Assembly: GCA_021799835.1 (NCBI GenBank)
Contig: JAJYZQ010000001.1
Coordinates: forward strand, 1-25,158
DNA: 25,158 nt
From: a bacterium
GTDB lineage: Bacteria; Patescibacteriota; Minisyncoccia; JAJYZQ01
Reading direction: 5' to 3'
Part shown: positions 7,103 through 14,370 of the stretch, in pieces
How positions within the stretch are numbered: the stretch's first letter is position 1
Layout of the letters: every line of letters starts with the position of its first letter
The notes under the pieces: model-generated
What the model saw: the letters and a program-made list of their open reading frames with translations, nothing else
Told to the model about the DNA's origin: nothing
Databases searched by the model: none
Made by a program: the position numbers and the translations under genes

Positions 7103-7132
7103 TTGTACTAATTGTTATCTCATGGTTATAAT
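7103..7132 (+). promoter_or_regulatory. Promoter of dnaE
   Basis: TTGTAC (7103-7108), 18 bases, then a perfect TATAAT (7127-7132). The predicted start is near 7139, leaving a leader of about 50 bases. The repeat array lies just upstream, where activators or repressors would act. Confidence 0.6.
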
Positions 7133-7189
7133 AGAATGATTGAGGCTGGTATGTTGGCGACCGCTGTCCAATAACGTGATTGCTGCACT

Positions 7190-10100
7190 ATGACTTTTAC
7201 GCATCTTCACACACACTCACATTATTCGCTTTTGGATGGGCTCGCAAAAGTCCCTGATTTGGTAAATCGGGCAAAAGAGCTCGGCATGGATGCGCTAGCG
7301 TTGACGGATCACGGCGTGATGTACGGCGCTATAGAATTTTATAAAGCCGCAAAAGCGGCAGGCATCAAACCGATCATTGGAGAGGAATTTTACTTGGCCG
7401 CAGGATCATATACCAGCAAGAATCGTGAAACGGACTATAAGCGGTATCATATCGTGCTCTTAGCAAAAGATAACGAAGGGTATCGCAATCTTATCCAGCT
7501 TACCACAGAGGCGCATCTCAATGGCTTTTATTATAAGCCACGCATAGATAAAGAGCTTCTCCGCAAGCATCACCAGGGCCTGATAGCGCTTTCTGCGTGT
7601 TTGGCGGGGGAGATTCCTCAGGCGATCCTTGCCGGTGTGTCCAAAAAAGAATTGGATCGTCTTGTTGCCATCTATAGCGATATTTTTGGCAAAGAAGATT
7701 TTTATATAGAGTTGCAGCATCATCCTAACATTCCGCAGCAGGAAAAGGTCAATCAACAATTGATCGCTCTGGCATATCAGCACGGCCTGAAGCTGGTCGC
7801 GACGAATGATATTCATTATTTGCTTGCTGAGGATGGCCCTGCGCAAGATATTTTGGTTGCTGTGCAAACAAATAAGTCTTTGCGCGATGAAAATCGGCTT
7901 TCTATGGTGAATGAGAATTTTTCTATGAAGTCTCCAGAGGAGATGGAAGAAGCATTCAGTAGTGTTCCCGAGGCAATAACCAATACTGCAGAAGTGGCTG
8001 AAAAATGTACTGTTGAATTAGAGTTGGGGAAAATTCAACTGCCCTTTTATAAGATTCCTGAGAGCCATACCTATGAATCCTATGTGCGGGAATTGTGTCA
8101 TATAGGGTTACAAAAGCGTTTTGGATTCGCTACTAATGATACAAAACTATTTCCCCGGGATACTCAAGGGGTGATTATAGTGGGTGCCAACCGTGACGAG
8201 CATACCCGCACGATCCTTGAGCGATTCAATTATGAAATGTCCATTATTGAGAAGACCGGTTTCGCTTCCTATTTCTTGATCGTGCAAGATTTTGTGAACT
8301 GGGCGAAAGATAATGGCATTGTGGTGGGGCCGGGCCGCGGATCTGCTGCAGGATCATTAGTGGCGTATCTCTTGGGCATTACCAACATTGATCCGCTGAA
8401 GTATGACCTTCTGTTTGAGCGGTTTCTGAATCCAGAGCGCATTAGTATGCCGGATATTGATATGGATTTTGCAGATGCGCGCCGCGACGAGGTGCTTGCA
8501 TACGTGGCGCAGCGGTATGGGCGCAACCATGTGGCGCAGATCATCACCTTTGGTACAATGGCATCAAAGGCAGCTATTCGCGATGTTGGGCGGTCATTGG
8601 GTTATGAATACTCTTACTGCGACAACATTGCTAAAATGGTGCCGTTCGGTTGGAATCTCAAGCAAACATTGGACGGCGACCAAGAATTTCAGCGGCTCTA
8701 TAATACTGATGATAAGGCGCGCCGGCTGATAGATTTTGCGTTGAAGCTGGAAGGAGTGTCGCGCCATGCATCTACGCATGCGTGCGGCGTGGTAATTACT
8801 AAAGATCCTTTAGAGCAGATCGTAGCACTCCAGTATGCGTCCCGATCAAAGTCGGCGGTCACAGGTGCGGCAAATGCGGACGATGCAGGAAATGAGAGCG
8901 GAGGAGAATCTGCAGCAGTAGCCCAGTATGTTTCCCATGAAGCATATAATGCCATCAAGAATTCCCCGCAGAACGTAGTGACGCAGTATGAGATGCACGC
9001 CATTGAAGATCTTGGATTGCTGAAAATGGACTTTCTTGGCTTAAGAAACCTTACGATCATTGAAAACACACTCAAGCTAATCAAAAAGATCCACAACGTG
9101 GATATTGATATTGATGCATTGCCGCTTGATGATGATCAGACGTTTGCGTTGTTCCGCCGCGGTAATACAACCGGCGTATTTCAGTTTGAATCTGCAGGTA
9201 TGAAGCGCTATCTGAAAGAGCTGAAGTCAACGAATATTGAAGACGTGATCGCTATGGTTGCGCTGTATCGTCCCGGCCCGATCCAATTCATTCCGGATTA
9301 CATTGATCGCAAGCACGGCCGTACGCCGGTCACGTATCTGGATCCGCGGCTTGAGCCGATAATGGAAAATACGTATGGCGTTATGGTGTATCAAGAGCAG
9401 CTGATGCGCCTTTCTATGGATTTGGCGGGGTTTTCGCGGGGAGAAGCGGATGTTTTGCGCAAAGCAGTAGGCAAAAAGATTAAAGCTCTTCTTGATGAGC
9501 AGAAGACAAAGCTGATAGAGGGAATGATCAAAAATGGTGTGCAAAAAAATACAGCCCAGCAGATATGGGATTCTATAGAGCCGTTTGCAAGCTACGGCTT
9601 TAATCGGAGCCATTCCGTATGCTATGCAGTCATTGCCTATCAAACAGCATACCTCAAGAGCCATTATCCGGCAGAGTTTATGGCAGTGCTTTTAGGCTAT
9701 GATGCGCTGGATATTGAACGAACGGCGTTTCTCATTGACGAGTGTAAAGCTATGGATATCCCCGTATTTTCGCCGGATATCAATGAAAGCAAGGAAAATT
9801 TTACGGTGATCTCAGCACAAGGAAAGCAGGGGAAAGATAGCATTCGTTTCGGCCTGTCCGCCATTAAAAATGTCAGTGCAAATATGGTAAGGGCGATCAT
9901 AGAGGAGCGTCGTGTGGGAGGAAGATTCCATTCTATGGAGGATTTTGTGTTTCGTATGGATCCCACAGCGCTCAATAAAAAATCTCTAGAGGCGCTGATC
10001 AAGTCAGGCGCGTTTGATTCATTGGGCGAGCGCAATGCTTTGTTGGAAAACTTGGAGCATATGCTGCATGCGGTGCGCAAGCTGAATACCATGGTCAGCG

Positions 10101-10591
10101 GTGGCCAGATGGGATTGTTTGATGTCGCACCAAGCGATGATGCTGCCAGTGCACATAACGGATTTCTCTTTAAGATAGAAATGAAAAAAGCCACCCCTGC
10201 CTCGCCTCAAGAAAAGCTTTTTTGGGAAAAAGATCTTTTGGGGTTATATACATCCGGACATCCTATGGCGGATGTCTACGTCTCAAAAGGCACGCGGAAA
10301 ATAGGGGATTGTTATCAGGCCACGGTCAATCCCGCAAATCCGCCGGTGGTGCAGGTTGCCGGCATTGTCAATAAAATCAAGCGCAATTTAACCAAGAAGG
10401 GTGAGTTGATGCTTTTTGTAGAAGTTGAGGATACGACGGGAAAAATAGAGCTGGTGGTGTTTCCGCGCGTACTTGCCCAGTCTATGGATCTTTGGCGCGA
10501 ACGGAATATCATATCTGTATCGGGCAGGCTTGACAATCGGGGCAATTCGTTAAAAATTGTATGCAATAATGCGCAATTGATAGAAGTGTAA
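7190..10591 (+). CDS. dnaE: DNA polymerase III alpha subunit (DnaE, PHP-domain type)
   Basis: 1133 aa replicative polymerase. The N-terminal PHP domain (~1-270) keeps the metal-binding residues H5, H7, D40-H41, E65, H87, D207 and H209 (HLHTHSHYS, LTDHG, IGEEF, TNDIHYL), unlike E. coli DnaE where several are lost, so it may be an active proofreading exonuclease. Polymerase catalytic Asp: D422 and D424 in PDIDMDF, and D614 in LKMDFLGL. A C-terminal OB-fold lies near 1045-1110. About 40 residues near 550-590 form an Ala/Gly/Ser-rich insertion relative to the E. coli enzyme. No Shine-Dalgarno precedes the ATG. thrS follows after 11 bases, so the two are likely co-transcribed. Confidence 0.97.
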   Translation: MTFTHLHTHSHYSLLDGLAKVPDLVNRAKELGMDALALTDHGVMYGAIEFYKAAKAAGIKPIIGEEFYLAAGSYTSKNRETDYKRYHIVLLAKDNEGYRNLIQLTTEAHLNGFYYKPRIDKELLRKHHQGLIALSACLAGEIPQAILAGVSKKELDRLVAIYSDIFGKEDFYIELQHHPNIPQQEKVNQQLIALAYQHGLKLVATNDIHYLLAEDGPAQDILVAVQTNKSLRDENRLSMVNENFSMKSPEEMEEAFSSVPEAITNTAEVAEKCTVELELGKIQLPFYKIPESHTYESYVRELCHIGLQKRFGFATNDTKLFPRDTQGVIIVGANRDEHTRTILERFNYEMSIIEKTGFASYFLIVQDFVNWAKDNGIVVGPGRGSAAGSLVAYLLGITNIDPLKYDLLFERFLNPERISMPDIDMDFADARRDEVLAYVAQRYGRNHVAQIITFGTMASKAAIRDVGRSLGYEYSYCDNIAKMVPFGWNLKQTLDGDQEFQRLYNTDDKARRLIDFALKLEGVSRHASTHACGVVITKDPLEQIVALQYASRSKSAVTGAANADDAGNESGGESAAVAQYVSHEAYNAIKNSPQNVVTQYEMHAIEDLGLLKMDFLGLRNLTIIENTLKLIKKIHNVDIDIDALPLDDDQTFALFRRGNTTGVFQFESAGMKRYLKELKSTNIEDVIAMVALYRPGPIQFIPDYIDRKHGRTPVTYLDPRLEPIMENTYGVMVYQEQLMRLSMDLAGFSRGEADVLRKAVGKKIKALLDEQKTKLIEGMIKNGVQKNTAQQIWDSIEPFASYGFNRSHSVCYAVIAYQTAYLKSHYPAEFMAVLLGYDALDIERTAFLIDECKAMDIPVFSPDINESKENFTVISAQGKQGKDSIRFGLSAIKNVSANMVRAIIEERRVGGRFHSMEDFVFRMDPTALNKKSLEALIKSGAFDSLGERNALLENLEHMLHAVRKLNTMVSGGQMGLFDVAPSDDAASAHNGFLFKIEMKKATPASPQEKLFWEKDLLGLYTSGHPMADVYVSKGTRKIGDCYQATVNPANPPVVQVAGIVNKIKRNLTKKGELMLFVEVEDTTGKIELVVFPRVLAQSMDLWRERNIISVSGRLDNRGNSLKIVCNNAQLIEV

Positions 10592-10602
10592 TAATACTAA
10601 CT

Positions 10603-12444
10603 ATGCAAAATAAACATTCTCGCTCGTCAGCAAAGAAGCTATCCAGAGAAAAAAAGCCGGACATTGAGATGATCCGACACTCACTGGCTCACCTTATGGC
10701 GGCTGCTATCAGCAAATTGTATAGCGGTGCAAAATTTGGCGTAGGCCCTGCGATAGATAATGGTTTTTATTATGATGTTGAGCTGCCGGATGGCGCGATG
10801 CCCGATCTGCATCGTATAGAGCAGGAAATGCGTCGCTTGGCAAAACAAAACCTGTCCTATGTGCGCAAAGAAATGCCGATCAAAGAAGCAGTTGCATTAT
10901 TTGATAAATTGGATCAGCCATACAAGCTGGATCTTTTGAACGATCTCGCACAGCTTGGCACGACAGATGCGCAAGCGATCAAGGAATTGCGCGAAGTTGC
11001 GGATGGTGCAAGGGGTGCAAAATCAGTAAGCGTTTATGAAACGGGAGAGTTTGTTGATCTTTGCCGCGGCCCGCACGTGAAAACGACCGCTCAATTGCCT
11101 TTGGAAGGATTAAAGCTCACGAAAATAGCGGGTGCATATTGGCGGGGTAATGCACAGAACACGATGTTGTCGCGCATTTATGGCGTCGCGTTTGCGACGA
11201 AGGCGGAGCTGGAAGACTATATAAAACTGCAGGAAGAAATAGAGCGGCGCGATCATCGCACTATTGCGAAGCGCCTCAAGCTCTTTACATTTTCCGAAGA
11301 TGTCGGGCCAGGCCTGCCGATATGGTTGCCGAATGGCGCACGGCTTTTACAGCTCTTAGAAAATTATGTGCGCGACGAAGAGGAAAAGGCAGGGTATCAG
11401 CACGTGCAGATGATGCACATTGCGCGGAAGCGCCTCTATGAGATATCTGGCCACTGGGAGCACTACAAGGAAGATATGTATGCGCCTATTGATGTGGACG
11501 GCGATCAATATGTGTTGAAGCCGATGAACTGCCCACATCACATTATGGTCTATAAGAATGATCCACATAGCTATAGGGATCTGCCGCTTCGTATAGCAGA
11601 AATGGCAACCGTGTACCGCTATGAAAAATCGGGCGAACTGCTCGGACTTTCTCGCGTACGCGGTTTTACCCAGAACGATGCGCATATTTTCTGCACGCTT
11701 GATCAGATTGACCGCGAGTTCACACAGTTTTTTCTGTTAATGAAAAAGATATACAAGCGCGCAGGCATTAAGGATTACTGGGTGCGGTTGTCGCTGCACG
11801 ACTCTCCTGATCTTGCTAAGTATGTGCATAATGAAAAGATGTGGAAATCAGCCGAAGCCGCATTGGAAAAGGCGCTTATCACGGCAAAAGTTCCGTACAG
11901 GAAAGTGAAAGGTGAGGCGGCGTTCTATGGGCCAAAGGCGGATATTATGGCAAAAGATGTTCTGGGTCGCGAGTATGCCATTTCCACCATTCAAATAGAT
12001 TTTTTCCTGCCGGAGCGGTTTGATCTGGAATATGTCGGCAAGGACGGCGCGAAATATCGCCCGGTAATGATTCATCGCGCTATTCTGGGGTCTGTTGAAC
12101 GATTCATTGCATTTTTACTTGAGCACACGGGTTGCGATTTGCCGCTTTGGTTGGCGCCGCGGCAGATAGCATTGATCACCGTTGCTGATAAACACACTGC
12201 ATACGCAAAAACGGCCTCCGCTGAATTGCGCAAAAACGGCTTCCGCGTGTGGGAATTGTTTGATAATGAAAGCGTTGGCAAAAAAACTCGCGAGGCACAA
12301 CTCCAAAAACTCCCGTATATAGCGGTCATCGGTGACCAAGAAAAGAAAAGCAAAACGATAACGGTACGGAAAAGCACCGCAAAGAAACTTACTACGTTTA
12401 AGCTATCAGCGCTGGTAGAGAAAATGCAGAAAGAGACCAGGTAA
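10603..12444 (+). CDS. thrS: Threonyl-tRNA synthetase lacking the N-terminal TGS domain
   Basis: 613 aa class II synthetase that charges tRNA-Thr. After a short basic start it goes straight into the editing (N2) domain with HSLAHLMAAA and the GEFVDLCRGPHV segment, then the catalytic domain with zinc ligands C310 (MNCPHH), H361 (NDAHIFC) and H491 (MIHRAILG), motif 2 (YRYEKSGELLGLSRVRGFTQ), motif 3 around H491, and the anticodon-binding domain (LWLAPRQIALI onward). The usual bacterial N-terminal TGS domain of ~60 aa is absent. Editing and catalytic motifs are intact, so it should be functional. Follows dnaE by 11 bases. Confidence 0.97.
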   Translation: MQNKHSRSSAKKLSREKKPDIEMIRHSLAHLMAAAISKLYSGAKFGVGPAIDNGFYYDVELPDGAMPDLHRIEQEMRRLAKQNLSYVRKEMPIKEAVALFDKLDQPYKLDLLNDLAQLGTTDAQAIKELREVADGARGAKSVSVYETGEFVDLCRGPHVKTTAQLPLEGLKLTKIAGAYWRGNAQNTMLSRIYGVAFATKAELEDYIKLQEEIERRDHRTIAKRLKLFTFSEDVGPGLPIWLPNGARLLQLLENYVRDEEEKAGYQHVQMMHIARKRLYEISGHWEHYKEDMYAPIDVDGDQYVLKPMNCPHHIMVYKNDPHSYRDLPLRIAEMATVYRYEKSGELLGLSRVRGFTQNDAHIFCTLDQIDREFTQFFLLMKKIYKRAGIKDYWVRLSLHDSPDLAKYVHNEKMWKSAEAALEKALITAKVPYRKVKGEAAFYGPKADIMAKDVLGREYAISTIQIDFFLPERFDLEYVGKDGAKYRPVMIHRAILGSVERFIAFLLEHTGCDLPLWLAPRQIALITVADKHTAYAKTASAELRKNGFRVWELFDNESVGKKTREAQLQKLPYIAVIGDQEKKSKTITVRKSTAKKLTTFKLSALVEKMQKETR

Positions 12445-12465
12445 TAGTTTGACTGATGAAAAGCA

Positions 12466-12502
12466 AAAGCGGCCATTCACTCTGAGAGTGTCTGGCCGCT
12501 TT
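12466..12502. terminator. Bidirectional terminator between thrS and the zinc-protein gene
   Basis: AAAGCGGCCA (12466-12475) pairs with TGGCCGCTTT (12493-12502). The loop itself holds CACTC-TGA-GAGTG (12478-12490), so the whole is a two-tier hairpin. The T tract on the minus side (TTTTGC) is better than that on the plus side (TTTGTTATT). Confidence 0.75.
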
Positions 12503-12503
12503 G

Positions 12504-12740
12504 TTATTGGGCAGGTCGTTGGCATTTGCTATGCCGATACCCTGCATTGCCGCCAACGCGGCCCGAAAGGACAATCTTTTTTGAGAATTCTGTGCAGCGG
12601 TCACAGCCCTCTTTACCACACACAAGACAACGCTTTCTCTGGTTGGGCTCTTCTCTGCCGTTCTCAGTTTGCCGGGGCTTTTTATGAATCGGCGCTCCGC
12701 AATGCTTGCAGCGATGATGGGGGTGATCTTTCCATCCCAT
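12504..12740 (-). CDS. Small zinc-binding protein, paralogue 1 (unknown family)
   Basis: 78 aa, not recognised as a named family. It starts MGWKDHPHHRC and carries the metal-ligand pattern C11-x2-C14, C38-x2-C41, C46-x2-C49 and H70/C73, with the signature CLVCGKEGCDRC. This suggests two zinc sites. The start is decided by the Shine-Dalgarno sequence: AAGGAGGG sits 7 bases before ATG 12740 but only one base before an earlier in-frame ATG, and the paralogue starts with the same MGWxDHP. It has its own TTGACA promoter and a strong terminator. The very good ribosome site is unusual here and suggests high expression. Partner (RNA, DNA or protein) is unknown. Confidence 0.85.
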   Translation of the reverse strand: MGWKDHPHHRCKHCGAPIHKKPRQTENGREEPNQRKRCLVCGKEGCDRCTEFSKKIVLSGRVGGNAGYRHSKCQRPAQ

Positions 12741-12767
12741 ACTCATCCCTCCTTTTCTATGATGTGT

Positions 12768-12796
12768 ACAGTACAAAATACTGCACATCCTGTCAA
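12768..12796 (-). promoter_or_regulatory. Promoter of zinc-protein paralogue 1 with an inverted repeat
   Basis: On the minus strand, TTGACA (12791-12796), 17 bases, then TACTGT (12768-12773). The spacer and -10 are covered by an imperfect inverted repeat on the plus strand (ATGTGTACAGTA ... TACTGCACAT, about 12762-12787), a possible operator. The -35 lies next to the terminator of paralogue 2. Confidence 0.55.
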
Positions 12797-12798
12797 TG

Positions 12799-12818
12799 AA
12801 AAAGGGCGCCGCAGCGCC
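12799..12818 (-). terminator. Intrinsic terminator of zinc-protein paralogue 2
   Basis: On the minus strand GGCGC-TGCG-GCGCC is followed by CTTTTT, starting 5 bases after the stop codon. A compact, classical terminator. Confidence 0.8.
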
Positions 12819-12823
12819 AACGA

Positions 12824-13042
12824 TCAGGAAATGGAATGGCAGGTCTTATGCCGAAATCCTTGGTTGTTTGAGCCGGTGTCTTTAATGCGCGTGCAGCAGG
12901 CATCGCAGCCTTCTGTGCCGCATATCTTGCACGTGCGGCGCTTATTCGGCCCGTGCTTGATAGTGCCATACCACGACAATCCCTTATGGACCGGTTCATT
13001 GCAGTGTGCGCACCGTTGGTTCGGATGATCATTCCATCCCAC
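12824..13042 (-). CDS. Small zinc-binding protein, paralogue 2 (unknown family)
   Basis: 72 aa, a tandem paralogue of the gene at 12504-12740. The two align without gaps from residue 1 to C49: MGWxDHPxxRCxHCxxPxHK, then PNxR, then CxxCGxEGCDxC; both end in GxRHxxC after a variable stretch. Ligand candidates are C11, C14, C38, C41, C46, C49, H65 and C68, with an extra C50. The start is GTG 13042, chosen because GGGAGGG lies about 8 bases upstream and the product then matches the paralogue's start. It has its own TTGACA promoter element and its own terminator, so the pair is not one operon although the genes are adjacent. Confidence 0.85.
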   Translation of the reverse strand: MGWNDHPNQRCAHCNEPVHKGLSWYGTIKHGPNKRRTCKICGTEGCDACCTRIKDTGSNNQGFRHKTCHSIS

Positions 13043-13081
13043 AGGAGATCCCTCCCTTATGCAAAGAATGAGTGTATAGTG

Positions 13082-13104
13082 GAGTAAAACCGCCATATTG
13101 TCAA
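13082..13104 (-). promoter_or_regulatory. Promoter region of zinc-protein paralogue 2
   Basis: On the minus strand a perfect TTGACA (13099-13104) is followed 17 bases later by a weak CACTAT hexamer. Only the -35 is convincing. Its placement upstream of the gene resembles that of paralogue 1. Confidence 0.4.
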
Positions 13105-13141
13105 TTGCGCAGAGTAAAAAGAGTTACCGAGTTGAATATGA

Positions 13142-13645
13142 TCACAAGAATTTTCCGGCGAGAATGCCTACTCCTATCGCTGCCCCGCCCACAATAAGCA
13201 TTTCTAGACCATTGCGGAATATGTGCCGCCGAGCAAATTTTCCACTGGTAATGCCGATAAGAAAAAGTGTTATCAAAGAGAGGATGACGGAAATGGCAAG
13301 TGCGTGGGTGCGGAAGATAAGATAAGGGAAGAGCGGTATGAATCCTACGGCAATAAATGATATGAACATCACTGCGCTAACCTGTATAGATACGATCAGA
13401 GGAGGTTCTTTGCTGTCTGTTAAAAAATCTTCCGCAGCGCGCTCTGAGAGAAACGCTCCAGCGGCCATAGAAAAGCCCTCTACGAGCAAATAAATGATGC
13501 CGGTGGCAAGAATGGTGTTTACGGTATGTTGAGACGAGATAGCGATACCAGATAATAATCCTACAGTAGACACGAGACTGTCTTCAACGCCGAATATAAG
13601 GCTGCGCACATAAGAAGAAGTTTTGGTATGTGTAAAATGCACCAT
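13142..13645 (-). CDS. VIT/CCC1-family membrane transporter (iron/manganese type)
   Basis: 167 aa, about 5 predicted membrane helices. The N-terminal FGVEDSLVSTVGLLSGIA matches the first-helix signature of VIT1/CCC1 proteins (FGxxDGLVS...), and EGFSMAAGAFLSERA matches helix 2 with its conserved acidic residues. Family members move Fe2+ or Mn2+ out of the cytosol; the substrate here is inferred from the family only. It is shorter than most relatives (~230 aa) because the cytosolic metal-binding loop between helices 2 and 3 is reduced to a short stretch (AAEDFLTDSKEPP). It follows the 228-aa membrane protein by 11 bases, so it is probably the last gene of a three-gene operon. Confidence 0.82.
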   Translation of the reverse strand: MVHFTHTKTSSYVRSLIFGVEDSLVSTVGLLSGIAISSQHTVNTILATGIIYLLVEGFSMAAGAFLSERAAEDFLTDSKEPPLIVSIQVSAVMFISFIAVGFIPLFPYLIFRTHALAISVILSLITLFLIGITSGKFARRHIFRNGLEMLIVGGAAIGVGILAGKFL

Positions 13646-13656
13646 ACGTGCAAAAG

Positions 13657-14343
13657 TCAGTTATTATTGTTGTTGATGAATGCGCGCAGCGTTGCGTCGC
13701 CGTTGGCAACAATGAAGAAATTGTTTACGGATGCGTATGATAGTAACATATTATCTGTGGCAAGAGAGCTCAGTTCGTTGATGTTTGTTTGGCGATAAGG
13801 ATGGGTAGATAGGAGAAAGTCACTCTTGAGTGCGGTTTGAACGTCAGCGAGGTCATGTTCAAATTCTGCATTATTCTGGGGATTTTGGGTAAAAACAACT
13901 GCCCAGGAATGGTCAGGGTATTCAAAGACGTAAAAATTTCCTTGGAAAATGGATGGATATGCTGTGGCTATATCAAATCTCGCGGCTTTGAAAATGTTTT
14001 GTATGATGATATAGGTTTGTTCACTGAGGGCGGGGGAGCCGGAAAGAAATTGAGTGATGTGTGGCGTATTTGCAAAGAAGTAACGAGGAGACACGCTAAG
14101 TTCCAGAGCGTATCCTGCCGGCGCTATTGCAAGGATGTCTTCAGGAGGAGCACTGAACAATTGATATGCCCATACTGCTGCTCCGCCAATGCTGATACAG
14201 AGGAGAGTAAGGAGAACTATCCACCAGCGAGAGGGAGTGAGCGGATGAATATGCAGTTCTTCGGGCGATTTTAGTTTTATGGTGTCGGAAGAATTTTGCA
14301 GAGGTTCCTTCCGGACGATCTTTATCTGCTTAAAATAATCCAT
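13657..14343 (-). CDS. Single-span membrane protein of unknown function (DUF3352-like)
   Basis: 228 aa. A basic cytosolic N-terminus (1-38) leads into one membrane helix (~39-61, WWIVLLTLLCISIGGAAVWAY), then an external domain of ~165 residues. Near its end is LSYASVNNFFIVANGDATLRAFI, and the protein finishes in five Asn encoded by AAT/AAC codons. The external domain resembles the loosely defined DUF3352-type proteins (alternating LELSVSP, FYVFEYPDHSWAVVF, NFFIVA strands), judged by eye only. The 533-aa-frame neighbour upstream ends in a similar segment (IDYGFATAKNLFLLATS), so the two may be distant paralogues. The gap to that gene is 27 bases. Confidence 0.75.
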   Translation of the reverse strand: MDYFKQIKIVRKEPLQNSSDTIKLKSPEELHIHPLTPSRWWIVLLTLLCISIGGAAVWAYQLFSAPPEDILAIAPAGYALELSVSPRYFFANTPHITQFLSGSPALSEQTYIIIQNIFKAARFDIATAYPSIFQGNFYVFEYPDHSWAVVFTQNPQNNAEFEHDLADVQTALKSDFLLSTHPYRQTNINELSSLATDNMLLSYASVNNFFIVANGDATLRAFINNNNN

Positions 14344-14370
14344 AGGTAAAGTTTCCGAGAATAGCGGCCG

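Noticed and set aside
5792..7189. Classical oriC with TTATCCACA DnaA boxes
   Set aside because: I found no such boxes in the region; only the origin-like layout remains, reported as inference.
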